Part shown: positions 24,323 to 33,486 of the stretch, one piece after another
Layout of the letters: every line of letters begins with the position of its first letter
How positions within the stretch are numbered: position 1 is the stretch's first letter
Source of the DNA: an uncultured Prevotellaceae bacterium
GTDB taxonomy: Bacteria > Bacteroidota > Bacteroidia > Bacteroidales > Bacteroidaceae
Direction: 5' to 3'
Assembly: GCA_946407895.1 (NCBI GenBank)
Contig: CAMJQA010000036.1
Span: 1-34,920 of the forward strand
Length of the DNA stretch: 34,920 nt
Program-made: the position numbers and the translations under genes
Notes under the pieces: generated by a model
What the model saw: only the letters and a program-made list of their open reading frames with translations
Told to the model about the DNA's origin: nothing
Databases searched by the model: none

Positions 24323-25489
24323 TTACTTCTGCAGTTCACGAACTTCCTGAGTGCGGAATTTCTTCACCTTGTACTGGTCCTTCACGTCCTTCAGGCCGGT
24401 AGCCTTGATGATGGTCACACGGTTCTTGTCGTTCTCGGCAAAGGGCTGTACGGTATCGCCAAAGTACTCGGCGGTGATGATGCTGGGATCTACGCCTGCG
24501 TCAACCAGGGCCTTTACAGCCTTCTCGCTGCGCTGCTGAGAGTAGCCCATGTTGATCTTGGGGTTACCGGTCTTCACATCAGCGTATGACTTCAGGCTGA
24601 CCTTGCACTCACGGTGATCCTTCAGGAAGGCACCGATGGCTGCCAGCTGAGCGGTAGCGGGGTCGTTCAGGTCGGGATCGCCGAAATCGCTCTCGCGAAT
24701 CTTGTAGAACACGTTCCAGGTAATCGTACCGTCCTCAACACGCGGAGTGTAGGCGATGTCGTCATACCAGATGGTATCGATGCGGGTTACCCAAACCTCT
24801 TCCTCTACGGGCTTTTTCTTGAAGCCAAACTTATAGGTCAGACCCACCTGGCCCAGGAACTGCAGCTTGTCGGTATTGAACGTTTCGGACTTACCGGGAA
24901 CGATGTAGTTCAGGTCGCCCTCCAGGTTCACGCTCCAGTGCTTATGAACGGGAATGTCCAAGCCCAGGCCGACACGGCCGTTGAAAGCCCAGCGGTTATC
25001 GTTCTCGGCATAGTTCATGTTTGTGGAGAGAGGCAGTGCAGCAGCCTCGGCACGGCCCTGCTCCTCGAATGCATAGTTGGCACCCAGGCCACCAATGAAG
25101 ATTACGTTAACGGGATAGTAGTCCTTCTTGCCAAACAGGTTACAGAGGTTTACCAGCACATCGGCACTGGGCGTGATGTAGTTGTAACGATAATGACCGT
25201 CGGGAGTATCTCTCAGGAAGTCAACACCACCCTTGTTCCAAGCGCCGTTTACATGCAAGCGGGCTCCCACCTGGGGGATAAACCACCGTCCGAAGCTGAG
25301 GCTGGCTGTGGGTGTAAATGTTTTCCAGTTATTAAACTCAGGATTGAATGTGTCCTGTACACCGCCCTGTACACCAAAGAACCAATGGGGATAGAGCTCA
25401 TAATTGCGTTCGGCCTTTTGTGCACTGACCGTTGACGACACCCCCAACGCAATAAGTGCGAGGGCTAGGGTTTTTGTAATTTTTGCCAT
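24323..25489 (-). CDS. OmpA-family outer membrane protein, promoter-proximal paralogue
   Basis: 388 residues from ATG 25489 (MAKITKTLALALIALGVSSTVSAQ); a TTG four codons upstream is rejected because the ATG opens a clean signal peptide. The N-terminal beta-barrel has HWFFGVQGGVQDTFNPEF and PQVGARLHVNGAWNKGG and a longer loop (GRAEAAALPLSTNMNYAEND) than the paralogue. The peptidoglycan-binding domain (LKSYADVKTGNPKINMGYSQ and following) differs from the neighbour's at only a handful of positions. It is the first gene of a two-gene operon and is driven by a full consensus promoter 30-70 bases upstream. The N-terminal strands, not the domain that binds cell wall, carry the differences between the pair, consistent with different surface loops. 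Confidence 0.93.
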   Translation of the reverse strand: MAKITKTLALALIALGVSSTVSAQKAERNYELYPHWFFGVQGGVQDTFNPEFNNWKTFTPTASLSFGRWFIPQVGARLHVNGAWNKGGVDFLRDTPDGHYRYNYITPSADVLVNLCNLFGKKDYYPVNVIFIGGLGANYAFEEQGRAEAAALPLSTNMNYAENDNRWAFNGRVGLGLDIPVHKHWSVNLEGDLNYIVPGKSETFNTDKLQFLGQVGLTYKFGFKKKPVEEEVWVTRIDTIWYDDIAYTPRVEDGTITWNVFYKIRESDFGDPDLNDPATAQLAAIGAFLKDHRECKVSLKSYADVKTGNPKINMGYSQQRSEKAVKALVDAGVDPSIITAEYFGDTVQPFAENDKNRVTIIKATGLKDVKDQYKVKKFRTQEVRELQK

Positions 25490-25532
25490 ACTCTTTCTCA
25501 ATAAAAACGTTTTTATTTATGCATATTTTGTG

Positions 25533-25563
25533 CAAAAGTAACATTTTTTATACTTTCTCCAAA
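25533..25563 (-). promoter_or_regulatory. Promoter for the ompA operon
   Basis: On the minus strand TTTG (25563-25560), a 19-nt spacer and TACTTTTG (25540-25533) match the consensus in full. The ATG at 25489 follows 43 bases later. The surrounding DNA is AT-rich. Confidence 0.8.
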
Positions 25564-25645
25564 AGGTTTTATCAATTTTTGAGCCTTTAAAGCATATTTT
25601 TCAACTTTTAACGGCCTTTTGGAAGGTTTTTTAGTGAGTTTTTAT

Positions 25646-25653
25646 TACTTTTG
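25646..25653 (+). promoter_or_regulatory. -7 promoter element for the GNAT-like/parE run
   Basis: TACTTTTG matches TAnnTTTG and lies 33 bases before ATG 25687. The nearest TTTG (25618-25621) is 24 bases upstream, longer than usual. It is divergent from the ompA promoter, 83 bases away. Confidence 0.5.
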
Positions 25654-25686
25654 TACCCTAAAACTTATCATTTGACGAATTTGTTT

Positions 25687-26853
25687 ATGTCTGAGATTGT
25701 TGTCTCTTCTGTAAGAAGCAAGAAAGAACTGAAGGCCTTTGTGCGCTTCAACTATGAGTTATACAAGGACAATGCCTATGCCGTCCCGGATTTCCTGGAA
25801 GACACGCTGGATACTTTCAATCCCAAGAAGAATCCTGCCTTCAGGTTCTGCGAGGCCGAGTTCTTCCTGGCACGCCGTGAAGGAAAGATTGTTGGGCGAG
25901 TGGCGGCCATCATCAACCATCATGCCAACGAAAAGTGGCAGCGCCGCTACGTACGTTTCGGATGGATTGACTTCATCGACGACCTGGAGGTGTCGGAGAA
26001 ACTGCTCAAGGCGGTGGAGGACTGGGGGCGCCAGCGTGGCATGAACCACATGGTCGGTCCGATGGGATTTACAGACATGGACCTGGAGGGCATGCTTACC
26101 GACGGCTACGACCAGCTGAGTACGATGAACAGCATCTACAACTACCCCTATTATCCCCAGCACATGCTGAAACTGGGCCTGCAGAAAGAAGTAGGATGGG
26201 TGGAGCGCAAGGTGATTGTACCCAAGAACGGCCATGAAGCCCATAATGACAAATACTTCAAGATAGCCCAGATGGTGCAGCAGCGCTACGGCTTCCACCT
26301 GCGCACATTCAAGAGTAAGAAGGAGATACGCGACGGCGGGTATATCCAGAAGGTGCTGGGTGTGGTCAACCGCTCATACGCGGGGTTGTACGGCTACAGC
26401 GAGATGGACGAGGCGCAAATGGAGGTATATGCCAACCAGTACCTGCAGTATCTGGACAAGCGCTACCTCAGCGTGGTAGAAACCCGCGAGGGCGAGGTCA
26501 TAGGCATAGGCATTTGCATCACAAGCCTGAGCCGCGCCATCCAGAAGGCAAAAGCCAAGCTGTTCCCCTTCGGGTGGTATCACATGGCCAAGGCCCTGTG
26601 GTTCAACCGTCATCCTCAAGTGCTGGACATGCTGCTCGTAGGTGTAGTGCCCGAATATCAGGAAAAGGGAGCCAACGCCCTTATCTTTGCCGACATCATC
26701 CCAAAGACCATCCAAGACGGGTATGAATGGGCCGAGACCCATCATCAGCTGGAAGACAATAATCCCAGCCAGGCGCAATGGAAATACCTGGAGTGTACCA
26801 TCCACAAGCGCAGAGCTGCATACGGAAAGGACTTCGAGCCCCTCAATTCATAA
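25687..26853 (+). CDS. GNAT-like acyltransferase-fold protein of unknown substrate
   Basis: 388 residues from ATG 25687 (MSEIVVSSVRSKKELKAFVRF). An earlier TTG at 25651 overlaps the promoter and is rejected. The protein has two regions resembling GNAT acetyltransferase halves: EAEFFLARREGKIVGRVAAI (about 62-82) with AVEDWGRQRGMNHMVGPMGF, and a C-terminal part with TREGEVIGIGICITSLSRA and DMLLVGVVPEYQEKGANALIFADI (about 315-340), which looks like an acetyl-CoA-binding motif A. Proteins of this length and layout are frequent in Bacteroidetes and are annotated only as GNAT superfamily; I know no verified substrate. It has no signal peptide and is likely cytoplasmic. It lies 30 bp upstream of parE on the same strand. 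Confidence 0.7.
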   Translation: MSEIVVSSVRSKKELKAFVRFNYELYKDNAYAVPDFLEDTLDTFNPKKNPAFRFCEAEFFLARREGKIVGRVAAIINHHANEKWQRRYVRFGWIDFIDDLEVSEKLLKAVEDWGRQRGMNHMVGPMGFTDMDLEGMLTDGYDQLSTMNSIYNYPYYPQHMLKLGLQKEVGWVERKVIVPKNGHEAHNDKYFKIAQMVQQRYGFHLRTFKSKKEIRDGGYIQKVLGVVNRSYAGLYGYSEMDEAQMEVYANQYLQYLDKRYLSVVETREGEVIGIGICITSLSRAIQKAKAKLFPFGWYHMAKALWFNRHPQVLDMLLVGVVPEYQEKGANALIFADIIPKTIQDGYEWAETHHQLEDNNPSQAQWKYLECTIHKRRAAYGKDFEPLNS

Positions 26854-26883
26854 TTGTTTGTTGAACCCCTTGAACCTATATTT

Positions 26884-28905
26884 ATGGAAGAAAACGAAAT
26901 AATACTCACGCAGGAGACTACTGCGGAATATGACGAGAAGAACATCCGTCACCTTTCGGACATGGAGCATGTGCGCACGCGCCCCGGCATGTACATCGGC
27001 CGGCTTGGCGACGGCAGCCATGCCGAAGACGGCATCTACGTGCTGTTGAAGGAGGTTATCGACAATAGCATTGACGAATTCAAGATGAATGCCGGCAAGC
27101 GCATTGAAGTGACGGTGGAGGACCATTTGCGCGTTACCGTGCGCGACTATGGGCGCGGCATTCCCCTGGGGAAGCTGGTGGAAGCCGTAAGTATGCTCAA
27201 CACCGGAGGAAAATATGACAGCAAGGCTTTCAAGAAGAGCGTGGGCCTGAACGGCGTGGGCCTGAAGGCCGTGAATGCCCTGAGCCGCCACTTCGAGGCA
27301 CACTCCTTCCGCGACGGCCAGGTGCGCCGCACGACTTTCAAGGAAGGTATTCTGCAATCCGACGTTACCGAGAACACTCAGGATGAGAACGGCACCTTCA
27401 TCTTTTTTGAGCCCGACCCCACCCTATTCAAGCACTACGCCTTCCAGGACGAGTTTGTGGAGGTGATGCTGCGCAACTATACCTACCTGAACACAGGGCT
27501 GACCATTATGTTCAACGGCAGGCGCATACTGAGCCGCAACGGATTGTCAGACCTGCTGCAGGACCGCATGACTGCCCGCGCCCTATACGATATCGTGCAT
27601 CTGCGCGGCGAGGACATAGAGATAGCCTTCACCCACAGCAGCCAGAACGGCGAGGAGTACTACAGCTTCGTAAACGGACAGCACACCACCCTGGGGGGCA
27701 CGCATCAGGCAGCCTTCAAGAAGTACATTGCCGAGGTCATCAAGGACTACAGCGGAAAGAACTACGAATACGTGGACATACGCAACGGACTGGTAGCGGC
27801 CATCAGCATCAACATTCAGGAGCCGATGTTCGAAAGCCAGACAAAGATTAAACTGGGGTCGCTGACAACTGCTCCAGAGGGTGGCATCAGCATAGACAAG
27901 TTCATTGGCGACTTCGTGAAGGAGCAGGTGGACAACTACCTGCACAAGAACACGGCCGTGGCAGATGTCATCCTGCAAAAGGTGACGGAGAGCGAGCGCG
28001 AGCGCAAGGCGATGGCAGGCGTGGCGAAGAAGGCACGCGAGATGTCGAAGAAGGCCAACCTGCACAACCGCAAGCTGCGCGACTGCCGCGTACACCTCAC
28101 CGACCCGAAGGGTACCCAGCAGGAGGATTCGTGCATCTTCATTACCGAGGGCGACTCGGCCAGCGGCAGCATCACCAAGAGCCGCGACGTGAACACACAG
28201 GCCGTCTTCAGCCTGCGTGGGAAACCGCTGAACAGCTACGGCTTGACCAAGAAGGTGGTCTATGAGAACGAGGAGTTCAACCTGCTGCAGGCGGCCCTGA
28301 ACATAGAAGACGGGCTGGAGGGCCTGCGATATAACAAGGTCATCGTGGCTACGGATGCCGATGTCGATGGCATGCACATCCGCCTGCTTATGATAACCTT
28401 CTTCCTGCAGTTCTTCCCCGACCTCATCAAGAAAGGGCACGTCTATATCCTGCAGACTCCCCTTTTCCGAGTTCGTGGCCGCAAGTCCAAGATTGGCAAG
28501 CAGAAGGTGAAGGCGATGGAGGAAGAGGCTGCGGACCAGGATTCTGTAACCGAGCAGGACAATGAGTCGGAAGGAAAGAAGCACAGCCGCCACCTGAGCA
28601 TTACGCAGGACTTCATTACGCAATACTGCTATAGCGAAGAGGAACGCCTGCAGGCTATTGAGGACCTGGGACCCGACCCTGAGATTACCCGTTTTAAGGG
28701 GCTTGGCGAGATAAGCCCTGACGAGTTCCGCAACTTCATCGGACCCGACATCAGGCTGGAACGCGTGACCCTGAACAAGGGCGACCAGGTTGACAACCTG
28801 CTGGAATACTATATGGGCAAGAATACGATGGAGCGCCAGAACTTCATCATCGACAACCTCGTCATCGAGGAAGACCTGGCCGAGGAAGAGGAGGAGACCA
28901 CATGA
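26884..28905 (+). CDS. parE: DNA topoisomerase IV subunit B
   Basis: 673 residues from ATG 26884. The GHKL ATPase domain shows [10 protein letters not shown] (E57, N61), DYGRGIPLG and [27 protein letters not shown], and the transducer has the QTK loop (ESQTKIKLG). The TOPRIM domain carries [14 protein letters not shown] and [17 protein letters not shown], and the C-terminus ends in [20 protein letters not shown]. Together with ParC it decatenates sister chromosomes. ParE is preferred to GyrB because of the MHIRLL sequence in the TOPRIM region and the coaD neighbour, an arrangement I recall from other Bacteroidales; GyrB remains the alternative. An acidic insert (about 550-575, [20 protein letters not shown]) is notable. 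The stop overlaps the coaD start (ATGA). Confidence 0.88.
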   Translation: MEENEIILTQETTAEYDEKNIRHLSDMEHVRTRPGMYIGRLGDGSHAEDGIYVLLKEVIDNSIDEFKMNAGKRIEVTVEDHLRVTVRDYGRGIPLGKLVEAVSMLNTGGKYDSKAFKKSVGLNGVGLKAVNALSRHFEAHSFRDGQVRRTTFKEGILQSDVTENTQDENGTFIFFEPDPTLFKHYAFQDEFVEVMLRNYTYLNTGLTIMFNGRRILSRNGLSDLLQDRMTARALYDIVHLRGEDIEIAFTHSSQNGEEYYSFVNGQHTTLGGTHQAAFKKYIAEVIKDYSGKNYEYVDIRNGLVAAISINIQEPMFESQTKIKLGSLTTAPEGGISIDKFIGDFVKEQVDNYLHKNTAVADVILQKVTESERERKAMAGVAKKAREMSKKANLHNRKLRDCRVHLTDPKGTQQEDSCIFITEGDSASGSITKSRDVNTQAVFSLRGKPLNSYGLTKKVVYENEEFNLLQAALNIEDGLEGLRYNKVIVATDADVDGMHIRLLMITFFLQFFPDLIKKGHVYILQTPLFRVRGRKSKIGKQKVKAMEEEAADQDSVTEQDNESEGKKHSRHLSITQDFITQYCYSEEERLQAIEDLGPDPEITRFKGLGEISPDEFRNFIGPDIRLERVTLNKGDQVDNLLEYYMGKNTMERQNFIIDNLVIEEDLAEEEEETT

Positions 28906-29360
28906 AGACCGTTCTGTTTCCCGGCTCGTTCGACCCTTTCACCCTGGGGCATGCCGACATCGTTTCCAGGGGACTGGCACTATGCGACGAAGTCATCATT
29001 GCCATAGGCCACAATGTTGAAAAACCCGGGTGGATTTCTATCGCGAAGCGGGTTGAGGCGCTCAGACACCTCTATGCAGAGGAGAAGCGCATACGGGTGG
29101 AACAGTACACCGGCCTGACCGTGGATTTTGCTAAGGAGGCGGGAGCCACAGCCATCCTGCGCGGCGTGCGCAACATAAAGGACTTTGAATATGAGCGTGA
29201 GATAGCCCTGGTCAACAGGCAACTGACCGGCCTGGAGACCATCCTTCTCCCGGCCGACCCGCAACTGAGCACCCTCAGCAGCAGCACCGTACGCGAGCTG
29301 GCATACTTCGGCCGCGATATTCAAGAATACCTGCCCAAGGGATTAAAATATGACTTGTAA
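28902..29360 (+). CDS. coaD: Phosphopantetheine adenylyltransferase
   Basis: 152 residues, normal for CoaD, which transfers AMP to 4'-phosphopantetheine in coenzyme A synthesis. The nucleotidyltransferase signature [19 protein letters not shown] is at residues 6-24 (TxGH-type motif), [20 protein letters not shown] marks the substrate loop, and [13 protein letters not shown] contains the second nucleotide-binding motif (ISSTxVR type). It overlaps parE by four bases, and its TAA stop overlaps the next ATG (TAATG), so three genes are translationally linked. In relatives I recall a carboxy-terminal protease gene following coaD; here a glycoside hydrolase follows instead. Confidence 0.96.
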   Translation: MKTVLFPGSFDPFTLGHADIVSRGLALCDEVIIAIGHNVEKPGWISIAKRVEALRHLYAEEKRIRVEQYTGLTVDFAKEAGATAILRGVRNIKDFEYEREIALVNRQLTGLETILLPADPQLSTLSSSTVRELAYFGRDIQEYLPKGLKYDL

Positions 29361-30973
29361 TGTCAACAGCCACTAAAGGACGTATGAGAAAGGGAGCAGC
29401 CATACTGATGGCTCTGACGATGGCGTGCTGCCTGACAAATGCCCAGTCGCCGGCCATGCTGAAAAAGATAAACGGCACGATGCGACTTGTGCAGGACGGG
29501 CAGCCTATGGTCTTACTGGGCGGCGAGCTGCACAACTCCACTTCATCAACACCCTCTTCATTTAAGAAGGCCCTTGAGACCGTGCGTGCTATGGGGCTGA
29601 ATGCCCTTATAGGATCTGTGAGCTGGGAGCAGGTGGAGCCCCAAGAGGGCAAATACGACTTCAACGTGCTCGACAGCATGATTTATATGGCAGACGAAGC
29701 GCGCATGCCTTTGGTTCTCATCTGGTTCGCATCATATAAAAACGGAGAGTCCTCTTATGCTCCGCTCTGGGTTAAGAAAGACACCAAGCGTTTCTTCCGC
29801 ACAAGGGACAGTCTGAACCATAATACAACCACGCTTTCTCCTTTATGCCGAGAAACCATTGCGGCCGACAGCAGGGCCTATTGTCAGCTATTGAAACACT
29901 TGAAGAAGAAAGACCGCAACAGACGCGTCTGCATGATTCAGGTGGAAAATGAAATGGGGGCCTTTGTTGATGTGGACCATTGCAAGGAGGCAAGAGAAGC
30001 CTTCAACGGGCCAGTTCCAAAAGGCCTTACAGACTACTTGCAAAAGCATGGGAAGACAATGGATGGAACCCTGGCACGCCAATGGAAGAGGCATGGGAGC
30101 AAGCGGAAAGGAAGCTGGGAAGAACTCTTCGGAGAGGGCGACCTTACCCGTCAGTTCTTCATGGCCGCAGCCTTTGCACAGTTTGCCGAACAGGTAACCC
30201 GTGCGGGAAAAGAAGTCTATCCGATTCCGGCCTATGTCAATTGCTGGATAGCCGATGAGGATGCCAAGCCTGGCAGTTATCCTAACGGAGGTCCCCGTCC
30301 CGTAGTGCTGGATATCTACAAGGCATTGGCTCCGTCAGTGGATCTTCTTGCACCCGACATTTATCGCCCCACGCTTTATAGTATAGTTGAAGCCTATCAT
30401 CGCCCGGATAATGCACTTTTCATCCCTGAGCTCAAGCTGGAAGCCGGCAATGCCTACTACACGTTGGCTGAACATGATGCAATCTGCTTTTCACCCTTCG
30501 GCATAGAGGATGCCGAGAAGGACAGCGTCTTTTGTGAGGAGTACCGCGTCTTAGGCGGGTTGCTGCCGCTCATCTCGGCATATCAAGGCACAGGCCGCAT
30601 GCATGGTTTTGTGCGGCAAGAGGGCATCGACGGCCCTGGAGATACCGTGAGGCTGGATTTCAGTCCCTACGAGATGGAGGTACGCTACCTGCGAGATGCA
30701 CGGCGCGCCCACGGCCTTGCTGTAAAGATAGCCGACGATGAGTTCGTTGTGGCTGGCGCAGGATGTGAAGTGGTGTTCCACAGCAAGCATCAAGGACAGA
30801 TATGCAAGATAGGATGGGCTGAAGAGGTGGAACCAGCCGGAAACGGGGAATGGCGCACGCTCAGAGTCCTTAATGGCGATGAGACGGGGCACCACAACTG
30901 GCTTCCTTTGGCACAAGGCCGGAAGACCTCCCGAATATACCGCATCAGACTTTATACCTATCCCGAAGAATGA
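29360..30973 (+). CDS. GH35-type beta-galactosidase with DUF5597-like C-terminus, secreted
   Basis: 537 residues. ATG 29360 overlaps the coaD stop; an internal ATG at 29384 (MRKGAAILMALTMACCL) gives a tighter signal peptide, and either may be used. The TIM barrel begins with QPMVLLGGELHNSTSS, continues with GSVSWEQVEPQEGKYDFNVL and LVLIWFASYKNGESSYAPLW, and carries a candidate acid/base E198 in IQVENEMG and a candidate nucleophile E357 in FIPELKLEAGNA, matching GH35/GH42-like clan GH-A enzymes. The last 120 residues (HGLAVKIADDEFVVAGAGCEV) resemble DUF5597, found C-terminal to such barrels. The probable role is trimming terminal beta-galactose or related residues in the periplasm or at the surface. 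Its coupling to parE-coaD is unusual. Confidence 0.8.
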   Translation: MSTATKGRMRKGAAILMALTMACCLTNAQSPAMLKKINGTMRLVQDGQPMVLLGGELHNSTSSTPSSFKKALETVRAMGLNALIGSVSWEQVEPQEGKYDFNVLDSMIYMADEARMPLVLIWFASYKNGESSYAPLWVKKDTKRFFRTRDSLNHNTTTLSPLCRETIAADSRAYCQLLKHLKKKDRNRRVCMIQVENEMGAFVDVDHCKEAREAFNGPVPKGLTDYLQKHGKTMDGTLARQWKRHGSKRKGSWEELFGEGDLTRQFFMAAAFAQFAEQVTRAGKEVYPIPAYVNCWIADEDAKPGSYPNGGPRPVVLDIYKALAPSVDLLAPDIYRPTLYSIVEAYHRPDNALFIPELKLEAGNAYYTLAEHDAICFSPFGIEDAEKDSVFCEEYRVLGGLLPLISAYQGTGRMHGFVRQEGIDGPGDTVRLDFSPYEMEVRYLRDARRAHGLAVKIADDEFVVAGAGCEVVFHSKHQGQICKIGWAEEVEPAGNGEWRTLRVLNGDETGHHNWLPLAQGRKTSRIYRIRLYTYPEE

Positions 30974-31014
30974 ATATAGTGAATAAGGAAACCTGACATT
31001 GCCCCATTGGAAGT

Positions 31015-32595
31015 ATGTATATAAATAAGATATGTATAATCCTCTTTGTCTCCTTCGCTCTGGAACTGAATGTGTGGGGACAGTCAATTACCAAGTCTGC
31101 CATCATCTATACAGCCACTGGTGAGAACACCGCTTCTGTGACAGGTGCAACCAACAGGCTGGTTGGTGCAAAGACCATACAGGACCAGGTCGTCATATCA
31201 GGCAAAAGCCGCAAGGTAACAGCCATCAGCTATCAAGCTTTTGCCAACCACGTGTTCCTGAGGAAACTGACCATGCCCGCCCAGCTGGACAGCATTGGCA
31301 TAGAGGCATTTAGCGGATGCAGTGCCCTGCAGGAAATAGAGGGGCTGGAAAACGTCATACATATCGGCAGCTATGCATTTGCCGGTACGGCATTGACAGG
31401 GATAGACATGTCCCACTGGATGGTAAAGGGCATGGGCAGCGGCATCTTTTCCGGCTGTACGCTGCTCACACAGGCCCAGCTGCCAACAACCCTGACTACG
31501 TTGCCCGCCCGCACCTTCAGCAGATGCCATGCCCTCCAGCATACAAACCTGGCAGAGCTCTCAGCCCTTAAGACAATTGAACAGGGGGCGTTTGCCGGAT
31601 GCCGGAGCCTGGCGCAACTGAAACTGCCGGAATCCGTCACCACCTTGGAAGAGATGGCCTGCGACGGCATGTCATCCCTTCCCGAGATAGAACTGCCCAA
31701 GGCACTTGTCAGCATTGGAGACTATGCCTTTCGAGGATGCAGTGCCCTAACCACATTGACCCTGCCCGAGAGGCTGACACACCTGGGCCTTTCACCCTTC
31801 TACGGCTGCTGCTCCCTGCGGCGCGTCACGCTTTCCAGATCTTTGAAGAGCATCTCCGATAGCTTTGTCTTCGACCGCTGCACAGCCCTGGAGAGCATAG
31901 AGATTCCCTCGCAGAACACATTCTACTCAAGTGTTGATGGGGTTCTGTATAACCGCACTAAGACCCAGATTGTGGCCTGGCCCTCAGCCCTCAGCCATAG
32001 CGTTCATCCCATCCTGCCCTCTTCCTCATCCCCGTTGGCCAAGGGAGCCTTGATGGATTGCGAGCTGGACGAGCAAATGTGGCTGCCGGCACGCATGATT
32101 ACGCTACCCTATGACGCACTGACCCGCACCAGCGGCATGAAAGGCATTGCCGCAGACCAAGGCAGCCAGCTCAACACAATTGGAGCCCGGGCTATCAGCA
32201 ACAGCAAAGACCTGGAGGTCATCGACCTGCCTTCCACCCTGCGGCAGCTTGGCGAAGCCGCCTTCCAAGGCAGCCTGGCCGTCAGCGATGTCATTATCAA
32301 GAGTTCCTCTCCGCCTAATGTGCACATCACCAGTTTCGACGAAGACGTTTACCAGCATGCATGCCTGCATGTCAGGGAAGGTATAAGGATAAACTACACC
32401 CATCATTCCGTTTGGGGAAACTTCATCAATATAGTTGACGACGCCCTTACCACAGACATGCGCCCCGCCTCCGCCGAGGCTGCCGAGAACCCCGTCTATG
32501 ACCTCTCCGGCAGGCGGATACAAGTTTCCGCCGAGGTTGCGCCCCTCCCCAAGGGCATATATATCATTGGAGGACGTAAGATTGTTAAACAATAA
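31015..32595 (+). CDS. BspA-like leucine-rich repeat secreted protein
   Basis: 526 residues with an N-terminal signal peptide (ICIILFVSFALELNVWG). The body is made of BspA-type (LRR_5, Treponema pallidum-type) repeats of about 23 residues with the core IGxxAFxGCxxLxxxxLP: examples are IGIEAFSGCSALQEI, IGSYAFAGTALTGID, IEQGAFAGCRSLAQLKLP, IGDYAFRGCSALTTLTLP and LGLSPFYGCCSLRRVTL. An island without clear repeats lies at about 300-380, then repeats resume (IGARAISNSKDLEVIDLPS). The C-terminus ends with VYDLSGRRI and KGIYIIGGRKI, a tail common on Prevotella secreted proteins and similar to type IX sorting motifs. BspA proteins bind fibronectin, fibrinogen or other bacteria at the surface; the ligand here is unknown. 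It follows the GH35 gene by 41 bp and precedes the nuclease-like gene by 4 bp. Confidence 0.88.
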   Translation: MYINKICIILFVSFALELNVWGQSITKSAIIYTATGENTASVTGATNRLVGAKTIQDQVVISGKSRKVTAISYQAFANHVFLRKLTMPAQLDSIGIEAFSGCSALQEIEGLENVIHIGSYAFAGTALTGIDMSHWMVKGMGSGIFSGCTLLTQAQLPTTLTTLPARTFSRCHALQHTNLAELSALKTIEQGAFAGCRSLAQLKLPESVTTLEEMACDGMSSLPEIELPKALVSIGDYAFRGCSALTTLTLPERLTHLGLSPFYGCCSLRRVTLSRSLKSISDSFVFDRCTALESIEIPSQNTFYSSVDGVLYNRTKTQIVAWPSALSHSVHPILPSSSSPLAKGALMDCELDEQMWLPARMITLPYDALTRTSGMKGIAADQGSQLNTIGARAISNSKDLEVIDLPSTLRQLGEAAFQGSLAVSDVIIKSSSPPNVHITSFDEDVYQHACLHVREGIRINYTHHSVWGNFINIVDDALTTDMRPASAEAAENPVYDLSGRRIQVSAEVAPLPKGIYIIGGRKIVKQ

Positions 32596-32599
32596 AACC

Positions 32600-33466
32600 A
32601 TGCATAATTACAAGTCCTACACCACCTACATTCCACTCTTGCTACTCATGCTCCTGCCATCACACATTCAGGCCGGCAGCATGATTAGGGTACTTCAGTT
32701 CAATATCCGATACATGAACACCAGCGACGGAATCAATATATGGGCAAACCGCCGGCAGGAAGTCATGACATTCGTCCGCAACACCGAAGCCGACGTCTTT
32801 GGCCTGCAAGAAGCCGTCCATGCCCAGGTGCAGCAGTTCCAGGCCAGCATGAAGGAGTATGCCATGATAGGCGAGGGGCGCGACGGCGGAACAGGCGGAG
32901 AATGGAACCCCATCTTCTACCTGAAAGAGAAATACGAATTGAAGAAATCAGGCACCTTCTGGCTCTCCGACACGCCCGAGGTAAAGGGCAGCAATACATG
33001 GGGTGCCGCCTGCCGGCGCATCATGACATGGGTCATCCTGAAGTCAAAGGAAACGGGCGAGGAGTTCCTGTATGCCAACACACACTTCGACCACGTAAGC
33101 ACCTCGGCACAAGAGAAAAGCTCCCGCCTCGTAAAACAGCGGCTGAAGAAATATGCCCAGGGGCTGCCCGTCATCGTGACGGGCGACTTCAACTGCACCC
33201 CAACAAGCAAGCCCTATGCCATGATGCTCAGCCAGGACGAGGCCTTTCCCATGCAAGAGGCATGGCAACACGCCCGGAGCAGGCAGGGCAACGAGGGCAC
33301 GTTCCACAGCTTCGGACGAATCGAAGTAAGCAAGCGCAGCCGTATAGACTTCATCTTCCTGACCCCCGACATACGCTGCCTGCGCTGCGTCACCGACGAC
33401 GAGACCAGCCATCCCTGTCTGCTCTCCGACCACGTTCCCGTTTATGCCGACATCGAGTTACCCTGA
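32600..33466 (+). CDS. Secreted endonuclease/exonuclease/phosphatase-family protein
   Basis: 288 residues from ATG 32600, four bases after the LRR gene stop. A signal peptide (YIPLLLLMLLPSHIQAG) leads to a full EEP domain: VLQFNIRYMN, VFGLQEA (metal-binding glutamate), ANTHFDHVS, the GDFNCTP aspartate/asparagine pair, SRIDFIFL and the closing LSDHVPVYADI with the catalytic histidine. The family includes DNases, sphingomyelinases, inositol-phosphate phosphatases and carbohydrate-linked phosphodiesterases. Exported Bacteroidetes members of this length are usually annotated only as family members. The W-R-R sequence early in the domain (INIWANRRQEVM) is common in them. The substrate cannot be told; phosphodiester cleavage of nucleic acid or glycans outside the cytoplasm is the best guess. 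Confidence 0.88.
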   Translation: MHNYKSYTTYIPLLLLMLLPSHIQAGSMIRVLQFNIRYMNTSDGINIWANRRQEVMTFVRNTEADVFGLQEAVHAQVQQFQASMKEYAMIGEGRDGGTGGEWNPIFYLKEKYELKKSGTFWLSDTPEVKGSNTWGAACRRIMTWVILKSKETGEEFLYANTHFDHVSTSAQEKSSRLVKQRLKKYAQGLPVIVTGDFNCTPTSKPYAMMLSQDEAFPMQEAWQHARSRQGNEGTFHSFGRIEVSKRSRIDFIFLTPDIRCLRCVTDDETSHPCLLSDHVPVYADIELP

Positions 33467-33486
33467 CAGGAAATGTTTCTTGGGGC

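Noticed and set aside
27583..28623. 346-codon minus-strand frame
   Set aside because: Antisense to parE, whose TOPRIM and ATPase motifs are intact.
26884..28905. gyrB instead of parE
   Set aside because: The two are hard to separate by eye; the TOPRIM sequence [12 protein letters not shown] and the coaD neighbour favour parE, so gyrB is kept only as an alternative.
32740..33486. Long N-terminal extension of the MltF-like gene
   Set aside because: This open stretch overlaps the EEP gene in another frame; the ATG at 33487 gives a proper lipoprotein signal.
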